Assembly (NCBI RefSeq): GCF_023074185.1
Contig: NZ_JADPKY010000054.1
Location: 30,093-94,092 of the forward strand
Origin: Bradyrhizobium sp. 132
GTDB lineage: Bacteria > Pseudomonadota > Alphaproteobacteria > Rhizobiales > Xanthobacteraceae
Length of the DNA: 64,000 bases
Direction of reading: 5' to 3'
Shown: piece by piece, positions 26,854-36,114 of the stretch
Numbering within the stretch: position 1 is the first letter of the stretch
Layout: every line of letters starts with the position of its first letter
The notes under the pieces: generated by a model
Seen by the model: the letters and a program-made list of their open reading frames with translations, nothing else
What the model was told of the DNA's origin: nothing
The model's database searches: none
Made by a program: the position numbers and the translations under genes

Positions 26854-28401
26854 GTGAGCGCAGCATCTTCAGGGCCGGTGAAGGTTTTTCATGACAGGCG
26901 ATTGCCTGAGCCCGCCATCCCGGCGGGTTATGCCGCGCTCATCGACGCTTACACGCTCTCTGTGCCGGTCCCCCGCACCCTTTCGGCCATCGGAGCCCGG
27001 CACCGCATCATTGAACAGGATGGTTGGCGGATCTACACGCCTCGCCATGCTCCCCAGGCCTCGCTTGAGGGACACCTGACTTTTGCCCTCAAGAACGAAG
27101 GAGTCGATCTTTCCGTCCTGAAGCGACTTTTCCGCGTCGTCGATGAGGGTGATATCGCGGAGCTTGTGCGGCAGAAGCCGACCGGCATTTACACACGGCG
27201 CATCTGGTTTCTGTACGAGTGGTTGCTTGGCCGGGAGCTGAATTTGTCGCTTACAGACAAGGTCTCATATGTAGACGCCATCGATACCGACCTCCAGTTC
27301 GGAGGGATTGGCACGAATTCCGCCCGGCATCGCGTTCGCAACAACCTTCCCGGCACCCCGGAATTTTGTCCGCTCGTTTTCAAGACGGCCGCGCTGAACC
27401 AATTTCTCGCGCAGAACTGGAAGGAGCGCGCGCGCGCTGTCGTCAGCGAAGTCCCGAAGGAGTTGCTCGCGCGCACCGCCGCCTTTCTGCTGCTGAAAGA
27501 TTCGAAGTCCAGTTACCTCATCGAGGGAGAAAGGCCGCCTCAGGATCGCATTCAAAGATGGGGACGCGCCATCGGCGAGGCTGGGCGCGCGCCGCTCGAC
27601 GAGCAGGAGTTTTTGCGCCTGCAAGGCATCGTCATCGGAGACGAGCGTTTCGTGAAGCTCGGGTTCCGGCAGGAAGGAGGCTTCGTCGGGGAGCATGACC
27701 GCGATACACAGCGCCCTATCCCGGACCATATCAGCGCGAGGCATGAAGACATCGCCTCTCTTATGGCAGGATTGATCGCATTCGATCTCGCCGCCGAGAA
27801 CGAGCTCGATCCCATTCTCGCGGCGGCGGTGCTCGCCTTCGGCTTTGTTTATATCCATCCATTCGAGGACGGCAACGGACGCATCCATCGATATCTGATG
27901 CATCATGTCCTCACGCGGCGCGGATTTAATCCGGCCGGGGTCCATTTTCCAGTGTCGTCGGCGATTCTTGACCGGATCACCGAGTACCAAAGCGTGTTGG
28001 AAAGCTATTCCAGCAGGCTACTTCCGTGCGTACAATGGGAAGCGACCCCAAAGAATAATGTGAAGGTTTTGAACGACACCGGGGATTTTTACCGCTTCTT
28101 CGACGCGACCCCGCATGCGGAATTTCTGTACGAATGTGTACGCCAGACGATTGAGCTGGACCTTCCGAATGAGACGAGCTTCCTTCGCAACTTCGATATG
28201 TTCCGATCCGGAGTCGAAAACATCATCGACATGCCCGAGCGAACGCTCAACAACCTGTTTGGGCTTCTGCGACAGAATCAAGGAAGACTTTCAAAGCGGG
28301 CACGAGAGAACGAATTCGCCGAGCTCACTCAAGATGAAGTTGTGAAAATCGAGCAATTGTACGCGGACTCATTCGGTCAAAGCGGACCCTTAAGTGACTG
28401 A
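26854..28401 (+). CDS. Fic-domain protein (AMP transferase), class II
   Basis: 515 residues from a GTG. The Fic core motif H-P-F-E-D-G-N-G-R-I-H-R at about 332-343 is complete: catalytic His, the acidic Mg site, and the second Arg that fits the ATP gamma-phosphate. Upstream, near 213-220, S-S-Y-L-I-E-G-E matches the inhibitory-helix motif (S/T)xxxE(G/N), so the enzyme should be self-inhibited (class II). The N- and C-terminal extensions (about 200 and 150 residues) have no obvious domain. Fic proteins usually AMPylate hydroxyl groups of target proteins. No antitoxin gene is adjacent, consistent with the internal inhibitor. Confidence 0.92.
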   Translation: MSAASSGPVKVFHDRRLPEPAIPAGYAALIDAYTLSVPVPRTLSAIGARHRIIEQDGWRIYTPRHAPQASLEGHLTFALKNEGVDLSVLKRLFRVVDEGDIAELVRQKPTGIYTRRIWFLYEWLLGRELNLSLTDKVSYVDAIDTDLQFGGIGTNSARHRVRNNLPGTPEFCPLVFKTAALNQFLAQNWKERARAVVSEVPKELLARTAAFLLLKDSKSSYLIEGERPPQDRIQRWGRAIGEAGRAPLDEQEFLRLQGIVIGDERFVKLGFRQEGGFVGEHDRDTQRPIPDHISARHEDIASLMAGLIAFDLAAENELDPILAAAVLAFGFVYIHPFEDGNGRIHRYLMHHVLTRRGFNPAGVHFPVSSAILDRITEYQSVLESYSSRLLPCVQWEATPKNNVKVLNDTGDFYRFFDATPHAEFLYECVRQTIELDLPNETSFLRNFDMFRSGVENIIDMPERTLNNLFGLLRQNQGRLSKRARENEFAELTQDEVVKIEQLYADSFGQSGPLSD

Positions 28402-28786
28402 CGGCGCGTCTTGCGCAGAGACAGGAAGCCCATTCTTTCCAGCGGTGGTACGGGTCGTGTCCACGGTTGTGGTGTAGCTCGGTAGAGCAAAGCCACCCGG
28501 TCGTGCGCCCCTAATAGGGCCGTGGCAGGCGGGCGCCATTGCGCTGGCCAACGGCAATTCTCCAGTAGGGTCGGTTGCGACACGCCAACGCAACCAGAGG
28601 AACCACCGATGACGACGACATGATGCGAGCAGGCACGACATCGCCGGGGACCGGCGCGCCCGATTTGGACCACGAGCAGCCGCTATGGCCTCGCTTAGGC
28701 TTTGGTGGTGTCGGTTGCACTCGGATGGCTGCTTCGCCACTCAAACGAGCAAGAAACAACAGCAATTGGCGTCTCCCGCCGACGGC
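28402..28786. other. Gene-poor stretch between convergent genes
   Basis: Lies between the ends of the rightward Fic gene and the leftward EAL gene. A plus-strand piece near 28470-28490 resembles a tRNA D-arm but no tRNA can be folded. No terminator hairpin with a T tract was found. Confidence 0.4.
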
Positions 28787-31609
28787 CTATGCGGAAACCT
28801 GATTGACCGACCCGCGTACCCGCTTCAAACGGTGACGCGGCGAGAAAGCTCGGGCGAGACTCACGAAATCCTCCGCCGGCATAGGCCGTCCGAAGAAATA
28901 GCCCTGGTAACTGAGCTGTCCGTGTCCCGCCAGGAACGCATATTGCTCTTCCGTTTCGACGCCTTCGGCGATGACTGAAAGCCCAAGGCTTCTGCTAAGC
29001 GCTATGATCATCTGGGCTATCGCGGCGTCATTAGAGTCAACCAGAACGTCCTTGACGAAGCTGCGATCGATCTTGAGCTGGTCAAGCGGCAAACGCTTCA
29101 GATATGAAAGCGCTGAATAGCCGGTTCCGAAATCATCGAGGCTGAAGCCGATGCCAATCGCTTTCAATTTGCCCATCTTGGCGATCACATCGTCGACGTT
29201 GCTGACTAATGTGCTTTCAGTGAGTTCGATTTTGAGGCGATGGGGATTGGCGCCGGTTTGCTCAATGATCGCGCGGACCTCTTCGACAAAATTCTTCTGA
29301 CGCATCTGCAGGGCGCTGACATTGATCGCGATGGTCAGGCGTTCGGTCGCTGGATCGGTTGACCAGCGAGCCAGCTGACGGCACGCAGTCTTCAACATCA
29401 AGGCGCCGAGCGGAAGGATGAGGCCGGTGCTTTCTGCGACCGGGATGAATTCGCTAGGCGAAATCATCCCTTTATGCGCATGCGGCCAGCGCGCAAGCGC
29501 TTCTGCCCCCAGCAGCCTTCCTTCGTGATCGACCTGCGGCTGGTAATGCAGCAAAAGCCGTTCCTTCTTAAGGTCTTCTCGTAGATCGGTCTCGAGGGCA
29601 GCGCGGGCTGTAATCATAGTCTGCATGGCCGGGTCGAAAAACCGCAGGCCATTTCGCCCCGCCGTTTTAGCATCGTACATTGCCAGATCGGCTCTCTTGA
29701 GCAACTCGTCAACGTTGCACTCATCAGTCGAAAACAAGGTCACGCCAACACTTGCGGTACAGGGATATTCATACGTATCGAGCTGGAAGACCTCGGTGAA
29801 GGCTGCGAGAATCTTTTCGCCTATCGCTTCCGCCTGTAAGGCTGCGACCTTTGCTTTCTGTGTACCCAGATTGGCGAGAAGAACGACAAATTCGTCGCCG
29901 CCAAAGCGGGCAACTGTGTCATCCGCCCTCACACAATGGGAGAGGCGCTGAGCCGCACATTTCAGCAGCATATCGCCCATGTGGTGACCCAGCGAGTCGT
30001 TCAGTGTCTTGAAATTGTCCAGATCAATGAACAGCAAAGCGCCGTAGGATTTGCTACGGATATTCGCATTGACGGCCTGGCGCACGCGGTCGATTAGCAG
30101 GACGCGGTTCGGCAGACCTGTTAGCTGGTCAAAGAAAGCGAGTTCTTGGATCTTCTCCTCAGCGTGCTTCAGTTTAGAAATGTCATAATACGAGCCGATG
30201 TAGTTGGTGACCTCGCCCGTCTCGTTTTTCACAGCGGATATAGTCAGCCAGCGCGCGCAGTTTTCTCCGCTCCTGGTCCTGAGACTCATATCACCTTGCC
30301 AGCCGCCAGTTGCTTGAACGGAATCCCACATACTGCGGTAGAATTCGCCATCACGCCGATGAGACCGGAACAGTCGCGGGGTTTGTCCCACCAATTCTTC
30401 GATCGTATAGCCGGTTAAGCCCACGAAGGCGCGGTTGGCACTCAAGACTACGCCTTTGGTATCGGTGACGATCATGCCCTCCTGAGAATTGAAAGCAGCC
30501 GCGGCTATGCGCAATTCAGAATTTGACTTGTCAAGAGCCTCCCTCTGTCGCTCCAGGTCGGCCTCAATGGCTTCGCGCCGCCTGATCTCTTGAGAGAGAG
30601 CGAGATTGTTTTCGGCCAGCTCCGCTCTATGTCGATTGGACTCGACGAACTTGATTTGTAACCGCGCCGCATTTTGACGCATTCGCTCGAAGCCGATGGC
30701 CAGCATAAATAGCACGATAGCGAAGAGGCCAACATAGAAAACGAAGAGGGGTGAAAGCGTACGACCGTATAGCTCATCCTCGCTGGCCAGCCTCAGGACG
30801 GAAAGTCGAGTACCGGCAACTGGCGAGCGAAGTGCGAGATATCCTCTCAGCTCGGAAGCGCTGAGATTTGACAGAGGTTGTATGCGGCCAGACGGAAGCT
30901 TGGCCAAGGACGGGCCTTCGGTGACAACGGCCGAGTGCTCTCGCTCGATCGGGAGCAGCACCTGCCCATCGTCTCCCAGGAGGAATTCGTGCGGCTGGCC
31001 GAGGTTGTTGGTAGACACCAATGAGGAAAGTAGATTGAGACTGCTCACGGTCTCGACCGTTCCCCTTATCTTGCCCTTCTGGAGTACCGGTACGCTGACC
31101 ACAATCAGGCGGCGCTTGTCGTCAATCTGAATATATGGTTCGGCCAGGGCGTTACGCATCGGCGAAGCTGTCGTCGCGCTGGACGAGCCGACATTAACTT
31201 GCGCCACGCCGTTGCGATCGAAGAAAGCCAACCGCAAATAGGCGGCTTGGCCCTGATATTTCTCCTCACCCACCGTCGCCTGAAAGCGGCGCTCGATTGC
31301 AGCCAAATTGGCGAAGAGGCCATATTTGACGGACATTCCGAGATCGAGATTGCTGAAATAGTTGGAAATGTCCTCGCTGGCCGCGAGCCGTGCGGCGGCT
31401 TGCCGCCGTTCAGCTAAGAAATCGCCGACCTCGGCGGCGCGCCCTTCACCGAGTGACACCAGACGCGCATCGGCGTTTTGCCGCAACTCCACTTGCGACG
31501 TATACAGATTGCCAATCAGATAAAACATCGACAGCAGAAACGCCGCTGCTGCTATCAAGAGCCAGCGTGGAGCTAACGATCGGCTGAATCTGATCAGCGA
31601 AGATATCAT
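28787..31609 (-). CDS. Membrane PAS-GGDEF-EAL cyclic-di-GMP protein
   Basis: 940 residues. A first membrane helix (about 15-34) is followed by a periplasmic sensor domain to about 280 and a second helix at about 286-305. Then come a coiled region, a PAS domain (about 370-480), GGDEF (about 495-655) and EAL (about 670-925). The GGDEF site A-R-F-G-G-D-E-F is intact, and R-A-D-D five residues before it is an RxxD inhibitory I-site. The EAL part keeps G-A-E-A-L-A-R-W, E-L-T-E-S and D-D-F-G-T-G-Y, so phosphodiesterase activity is likely too. Its ATG overlaps the stop of the upstream binding-protein gene by one base (TAATG), so translation is coupled. It is predicted to turn a periplasmic signal into a change in c-di-GMP. 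Confidence 0.95.
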   Translation of the reverse strand: MISSLIRFSRSLAPRWLLIAAAAFLLSMFYLIGNLYTSQVELRQNADARLVSLGEGRAAEVGDFLAERRQAAARLAASEDISNYFSNLDLGMSVKYGLFANLAAIERRFQATVGEEKYQGQAAYLRLAFFDRNGVAQVNVGSSSATTASPMRNALAEPYIQIDDKRRLIVVSVPVLQKGKIRGTVETVSSLNLLSSLVSTNNLGQPHEFLLGDDGQVLLPIEREHSAVVTEGPSLAKLPSGRIQPLSNLSASELRGYLALRSPVAGTRLSVLRLASEDELYGRTLSPLFVFYVGLFAIVLFMLAIGFERMRQNAARLQIKFVESNRHRAELAENNLALSQEIRRREAIEADLERQREALDKSNSELRIAAAAFNSQEGMIVTDTKGVVLSANRAFVGLTGYTIEELVGQTPRLFRSHRRDGEFYRSMWDSVQATGGWQGDMSLRTRSGENCARWLTISAVKNETGEVTNYIGSYYDISKLKHAEEKIQELAFFDQLTGLPNRVLLIDRVRQAVNANIRSKSYGALLFIDLDNFKTLNDSLGHHMGDMLLKCAAQRLSHCVRADDTVARFGGDEFVVLLANLGTQKAKVAALQAEAIGEKILAAFTEVFQLDTYEYPCTASVGVTLFSTDECNVDELLKRADLAMYDAKTAGRNGLRFFDPAMQTMITARAALETDLREDLKKERLLLHYQPQVDHEGRLLGAEALARWPHAHKGMISPSEFIPVAESTGLILPLGALMLKTACRQLARWSTDPATERLTIAINVSALQMRQKNFVEEVRAIIEQTGANPHRLKIELTESTLVSNVDDVIAKMGKLKAIGIGFSLDDFGTGYSALSYLKRLPLDQLKIDRSFVKDVLVDSNDAAIAQMIIALSRSLGLSVIAEGVETEEQYAFLAGHGQLSYQGYFFGRPMPAEDFVSLARAFSPRHRLKRVRGSVNQVSA

Positions 31610-32502
31610 TAATTCGTTTTCGCGAAATATTCCGGGAAAAATCGACGGATGCCGGGATAATATTTGTCCACCAGCCGGTCATAGAAGCCGGAGGCCTTGA
31701 TCTCGCTCAAATACGCGTTGAATTCATTACGCAAAGCTGGAGCGTCCTTCGGAAAGGCGGTTGCCAACGTTTGCTGCTCGGAGATCGGCCCCAGAATCTT
31801 GATTTTGCCCGCCCATTTGCGCAAATCCAGAATGGCATCCGGCACGTCGAGCAGTGTCAATTCGGCTTCTTTGTTGAGCATGGCTGGCACCATCTCGTTC
31901 AGGTTGGCGCTCTTGTTGTAAGCCTTTAGATCAATACCGACGTTGACCAAGCCGTAATTGGATGGGTCCAAGCAGGTGCGCTCCATCACGAGTACGCTCT
32001 TGGATCCGATCGCCTTCCGGGTGTTGACGATGTCGGCCGCGAGATCCGCGCCGTCCTGGATCGGCTGAAGATCAGACTCGGCTGGTGCCACCAAGAGAAC
32101 CTGCGAAGGAAGGGTCGGCTCGGAATATAGAAGAATGGCCTCACGCCAGGGCAGCACGGTGAAGCCGCTCGATATCACATCGCCTTTGATGGGATAGTCA
32201 CCTGCCAGCGTCACTTCGCCATTTTTGCGCACCACATCCTTGCCGAGCAGGTCGCGGATGACCGAATAAAAATCCGAGTAGACAAGCTTGTAGGAGACGC
32301 CAATTCTTTTGGCGAAGCCCTGCATCAGCTCGACATCCAAACCATCGCCCGCGCCGGTCACAAAGTTGGCGTAGCGGATGCCAATATGGCGGATTTCGCC
32401 GCGCTGCTTGATCTCTGCGAGATCAGCTGCCCAGCCTGAAGTCGCGAAAAGGAAGACCATGGCGCCGCTCAGCGACCCGCGGACAAAGCGTTTCAGGGAC
32501 AT
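31609..32502 (-). CDS. Periplasmic solute-binding protein, amino-acid type (SBP_bac_3-like)
   Basis: 297 residues with a signal peptide (M-S-L-K-R-F-V-R-G, hydrophobic core, cleavage after G-W-A-A). Binding-protein blocks include G-L-D-V-E-L-M-Q-G-F-A-K-R-I-G-V and later D-L-A-A-D-I-V-N-T-R-K. No ABC permease or ATPase is adjacent. The gene is coupled instead to the PAS-GGDEF-EAL protein, so this may be a ligand-sensing subunit for that receptor rather than a transporter part. The tail K-Y-Y-P-G-I-R-R-F-F-P is unusual. The ligand is probably an amino acid or related acid. Confidence 0.88.
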   Translation of the reverse strand: MSLKRFVRGSLSGAMVFLFATSGWAADLAEIKQRGEIRHIGIRYANFVTGAGDGLDVELMQGFAKRIGVSYKLVYSDFYSVIRDLLGKDVVRKNGEVTLAGDYPIKGDVISSGFTVLPWREAILLYSEPTLPSQVLLVAPAESDLQPIQDGADLAADIVNTRKAIGSKSVLVMERTCLDPSNYGLVNVGIDLKAYNKSANLNEMVPAMLNKEAELTLLDVPDAILDLRKWAGKIKILGPISEQQTLATAFPKDAPALRNEFNAYLSEIKASGFYDRLVDKYYPGIRRFFPEYFAKTN

Positions 32503-32631
32503 GGAGGCGCTCTTTACCTTGTGCCAGTAGAAGCGCCTGCAATCTATAGCTGTGAGTTTAAGAAAGGATGGCGAAATACAACAAAGTAGATTTCAGTTTT
32601 CGGAAAAACCAGTTTGTCGGTAAAGGATTGA

Positions 32632-33342
32632 TTACAGAACAGGTGCTGAGTGCAGCGGAAGATTGTTCGATCCCGGCGTGCCTTTCAGTTTCTTGAGATC
32701 GTTCAGCACCGACCGCCACGGACCCATCGCGCTCAACAGCGTGCTTAAGCATAATATGGTCAAATATCCGGAAAACTGATGCCAATGCGGTGTTTCGCCG
32801 GACAATAAGTGATGCCCTTGCTGCCCTATTTGCGCATAGAACAGGACCAGCGGCGCGCCGCCCAACATGCTGGTCGTCAGGTACTGAAGAGGGGTGACGT
32901 CAAGCATCGCGGCAATGAAATTCACCAGTGGTGCGGGCACGAGGGGCGAGAGGCGTAGTCCGAGCAAGGTCAACCAGAGTCTCACAGCCGATTGCTGACA
33001 TAATGAAGCGCTGGGACGTTGAATGTGCTTTCGATAGAAGAGAAACGCGCTCAAACCGCCAAAGGCACTGCCGAGCAGCACGGTGACGCCTCCCTCCAAC
33101 CCGTTCATGTAAAAACCGGCGGCCAGGCAAATCATTGGCATGGAGGGAAAGGACAGAAATGCAAGGACAGTGGATGTGACCAGAAACGCCACAGCGGTGC
33201 CGAGTGGATGCGCTTGGGCCATTGTTTCAAGCCCCGGAAACACCTGCCAAAAGGCCTCTCTCGAAATAGGTGATGCAAGATATGCCAGCGTCAGAAACAT
33301 GACGACTGCTATATAGACGATCAATGGCTGGTAACCACGCAT
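32632..33342 (-). CDS. TVP38/TMEM64 (DedA-superfamily) membrane protein
   Basis: 236 residues with about five membrane segments. The family core has F-L-S-F-P-S-M-P-M-I-C-L-A-A-G-F near residue 65, then G-S-A-F-G-G-L-S-A-F-L-F-Y, and R-L-S-P-L-V-P-A-P-L-V-N-F near 130-142. These match the VTT/SNARE-associated pattern of reentrant loops. Members act in lipid transport and envelope maintenance. It begins three bases after the stop of the Tat-exported PLP enzyme, so the two are cotranscribed. The binding-protein gene follows after 130 bases. Its role beside a PLP enzyme is not established. Confidence 0.88.
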   Translation of the reverse strand: MRGYQPLIVYIAVVMFLTLAYLASPISREAFWQVFPGLETMAQAHPLGTAVAFLVTSTVLAFLSFPSMPMICLAAGFYMNGLEGGVTVLLGSAFGGLSAFLFYRKHIQRPSASLCQQSAVRLWLTLLGLRLSPLVPAPLVNFIAAMLDVTPLQYLTTSMLGGAPLVLFYAQIGQQGHHLLSGETPHWHQFSGYLTILCLSTLLSAMGPWRSVLNDLKKLKGTPGSNNLPLHSAPVL

Positions 33343-33345
33343 CGG

Positions 33346-34767
33346 CTATCCCAAGCTGGATAGAAGAGGCGGCATGTAATCAAAGCTGTTGTAAGTATTC
33401 CAGAAAAGAACCTTCTTGTTCTTGAGCGCCCCCGCTTTAGACATGGTGAGCAACGAGCGCCATGCTTTCAAAGTAAAGACTGGATCAAGGCTGAGTCCCG
33501 CCTCCTCCAACTCGTTCGCCCACGCAACGTCGGTGGCTTCGACCAAGCCGTAGCCGGGCTGCCAGCTGGTGGAATCCGGCACGAATATCTCGCCTTGCAT
33601 CACCCGAAGCACATCAGGAGAGATGCCTGGAAAGCGGATTTGCTGCAGCCACTCAACCGTGCTGCGAGCGAGTTTGGCGACATTCCCCTCCACAAACGGC
33701 AAGGAGGGTTGCCGGTTGACAAGCCATCGCGTCAGATATGATTTGTCCTGATCGGCCACTCCCACGACCTTGGTCTTCCATCCCATCAAATGGACGCCCA
33801 GGAGAAGGCCCAAGACCGTCGAGCCGCTGCCCATAGCGACAAAAATCACGTCGGGCGGTGCACTCCACGCCTGAGCGGCGCTAAGGAACTGCGCCAACTC
33901 GGCAATCGCATTCATATGTCCCAACACACTCAGATCGTTCGAGCCGCCTGGGGGAACGAGCGAATCCGTATCCGGATGTAGCCAATTTCTCGCATATTCC
34001 TGGGAAGCTTCGCCCACCAATTCAATGTTGTTCTTGGCTATGGCAACGTGTTCAACCAGGCCTCGCAAAATCCCCAGCCGCGCCATGTCCGTGGTAGCTC
34101 CCGGCACCTCGAAAAGTACCAAGTCCAGGGCACAATTCAGCGGCTGTCCGTCACCGGTCAAATCGGCCACACGATTGGCCAGGGCAAACTGCAGAGCATG
34201 ATTGCTGGAGACCGCGCCAACCGTCCCTAAACGCTTGGAGCCGGACCACTTCAGATTCGGGAGCAGGAATTCGTACTTCCGCGCCTTGTTGCCAAAGACG
34301 GGATAACGCGCACTACTCTCATTCATCACCAAAAGATCAGAGCAGTCTATTTGTCGCGTCACAGACGACGGCAACTGCAATAGCTGGTTGTTTCCCCTCA
34401 AGAAAATGGGGGTCCATGGAATGGTGGCGCGGCCGTCAGCCTGCCTCAGGAAAACCGAATTACCGGGTTCGCCCTGGCGAATGTAATCGGCAACAGAATT
34501 ATCGCTTGAAAGCGTGTTGCCGATGAAAGGACCGCCTGCGGCATCGGGATCCAGCAGGGACGGAAAGTATCTACCGAGCGCCAAGGATTGCGATTTCAAC
34601 GCTGCGGACGAGGGAGCCAAGCCTGCAAGATCAGCGGCGTGCGGGAGCGGCGACAACGGGAGGGGGCGACGTTGATAGGTGGCGACCGCGCTCAACGCGG
34701 CACCTCCGCTCAACGCGGCGCCGCCTAGGAGGGCCGCTTGCATGAAGTTCCGGCGAGAGAGGTTCAT
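33346..34767 (-). CDS. Tat-exported PLP-dependent deaminase/desulfhydrase-like enzyme
   Basis: 473 residues. The N-terminus has a twin-arginine signal, S-R-R-N-F-M-Q, followed by A-A-L-L-G-G-A-A-L-S-G-G. The body resembles ACC deaminase/D-cysteine desulfhydrase PLP enzymes (fold type II). The likely PLP lysine is in N-K-A-R-K-Y-E-F, with the substrate loop A-V-S-S-N-H-A-L-Q and a glycine-rich phosphate site M-G-S-G-S-T-V-L-G. Export of a fold type II PLP enzyme through Tat is unusual; Tat allows the cofactor-loaded protein to fold before export. It is first in the leftward operon. The substrate is unknown: D-cysteine, ACC or another small amino acid. Confidence 0.88.
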   Translation of the reverse strand: MNLSRRNFMQAALLGGAALSGGAALSAVATYQRRPLPLSPLPHAADLAGLAPSSAALKSQSLALGRYFPSLLDPDAAGGPFIGNTLSSDNSVADYIRQGEPGNSVFLRQADGRATIPWTPIFLRGNNQLLQLPSSVTRQIDCSDLLVMNESSARYPVFGNKARKYEFLLPNLKWSGSKRLGTVGAVSSNHALQFALANRVADLTGDGQPLNCALDLVLFEVPGATTDMARLGILRGLVEHVAIAKNNIELVGEASQEYARNWLHPDTDSLVPPGGSNDLSVLGHMNAIAELAQFLSAAQAWSAPPDVIFVAMGSGSTVLGLLLGVHLMGWKTKVVGVADQDKSYLTRWLVNRQPSLPFVEGNVAKLARSTVEWLQQIRFPGISPDVLRVMQGEIFVPDSTSWQPGYGLVEATDVAWANELEEAGLSLDPVFTLKAWRSLLTMSKAGALKNKKVLFWNTYNSFDYMPPLLSSLG

Positions 34768-35439
34768 TGCCTGGATGCTACTCCGTGTAGCTTCAGGTTA
34801 ACGCTTTTTTAACCCTATTCCAATCCGCATGCGCGCTCACGGGCGAAATACTCAAAGGTTTGCTTAACGCAGACGCGTTGAAGGCGTGCTCAGGATCAAA
34901 TCTAGCTCAAACCAGCTTGGCAGTACGGCGATTAGCCCCGCCGTATTGTTGTTTTGGCGCAAGGGCTTCGCCCATCGGACCGCATCAAGAGATATACTCC
35001 GGGTCGTCCGGAAAGTGGATCAGAAGGGCCCTTTGCTAGTGCGCGCGCACCTCCCGTCTGCGCCCCCATTGTATCCGGCGTTGGCGCCACTCGGCTGCGC
35101 AATCTCCGCACGGCGTTGGTGTAGGCGCCGAAGCACGGCACGATCAGCTGGCGCTTTGGCCAGCACCGCGCCCGAACAATTGCGAACGAGAGTGGCTGAC
35201 TCATAGTCGCGGTGAGAAACACCAGACCCAAGCGCTTTTCCGATCCGGAAGGCGTGTCCGGCCTGCGGCAAGCCAATGCCAGCGTGCCGACGACTCCAAC
35301 GAGGGGCGGTTGTGCTACGCTTGTATCGTTTGGAAGACGACCCGCTGCCGAGCCGCCTGCCCGCAGTTGGGCCGACAGTCCTCTGAAGCCGACACGGTGA
35401 CCGCGTCGACGTCGGATCGGCTCAGACACTCGAAACGAA
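34768..35439. other. Gene-poor stretch
   Basis: Upstream of the Tat-PLP operon (promoter presumably here; TTTTTTAA near 34804 is AT-rich). A 165-codon minus-strand frame (34932-35429) has no ribosome-binding site and no domain pattern. No gene is called. Confidence 0.35.
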
Positions 35440-36081
35440 TCAGGCTTGCGGCCTGCGCCCCAGCGGAGCGCCTTTTGTGCGGATCAGTCGCTCCTCAAGC
35501 ATATCCAGCCGATCCTGCCCCCAGAACCGTTCGCCTTTGAACACATAGAACGGCGATCCAAAGACACCAGCTTCCAATGCCCGAGAGGTATTGGATACAT
35601 ATTCCAGGCGGGCAGCACCTGCCGCCCCCTCCAACAGCTTCAAGCCGTCATAACCCGCGCGATCCGCGGTTCTCAGCAGCGTGTCGCGGTCGGCGAGGTT
35701 CTCGTCCTCGACCCAAATCGCGCGCATCATTGCGTTCGCGAGACGGTCGACATTCAAGCCTTGGTTTTGCGCCGCAATTACCATGCAGGACGCAACATCC
35801 ACGTCGACAGGAAAATAGGAAGGCTCGATGTTGACGATCATCCCGAGCCGCTCGCTCCAACGCTTAAGCTCCTCGATGCGATAGTCGCGTCGCTGCCATG
35901 AACGCTTTTCAAGAACGATCCCGCCGCTTGCTGCATAGACATCCTGCATGCGCATTGGGATATAGTTGACACGAACTCCGTGACGCGCGCTTATCTGTGA
36001 CAATCTGACCTGCCCTAAATAGGCCCAGTCCGACATCAGCCAGACATAGTAGTCGATGAATGGCGCATCTTGATCAAGCAT
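35440..36081 (-). CDS. DsbA-family protein, 2-hydroxychromene-2-carboxylate isomerase type
   Basis: 213 residues with the kappa-class GST/HCCA isomerase layout: an early Y-Y-V-W-L-M-S-D-W-A-Y-L-G strand-helix, I-P-M-R-M near 42, a long helical insertion, and the late G-V-F-G-S-P-F-Y-V-F-K-G-E-R-F-W-G-Q-D-R-L block that ends the thioredoxin fold. These enzymes use glutathione to isomerise naphthalene-pathway intermediates, though many members have other, unknown substrates. It lies 33 bases downstream of the XRE-cupin regulator, and a divergent transporter is upstream of that. The three probably form a catabolic unit. Confidence 0.88.
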   Translation of the reverse strand: MLDQDAPFIDYYVWLMSDWAYLGQVRLSQISARHGVRVNYIPMRMQDVYAASGGIVLEKRSWQRRDYRIEELKRWSERLGMIVNIEPSYFPVDVDVASCMVIAAQNQGLNVDRLANAMMRAIWVEDENLADRDTLLRTADRAGYDGLKLLEGAAGAARLEYVSNTSRALEAGVFGSPFYVFKGERFWGQDRLDMLEERLIRTKGAPLGRRPQA

Positions 36082-36114
36082 AGCATCAGGCCTTCGGAAG
36101 GTGGTGGGCGTGGA

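Noticed and set aside
28460..28530. tRNA-like D-arm (GTGTAGCTCGGTAGAGC)
   Set aside because: The acceptor, anticodon and T arms cannot be formed and no T-loop consensus follows.
34932..35429. 165-codon minus-strand frame
   Set aside because: No ribosome-binding site, no domain or signal pattern, and arginine-rich composition typical of a GC-rich shadow frame.
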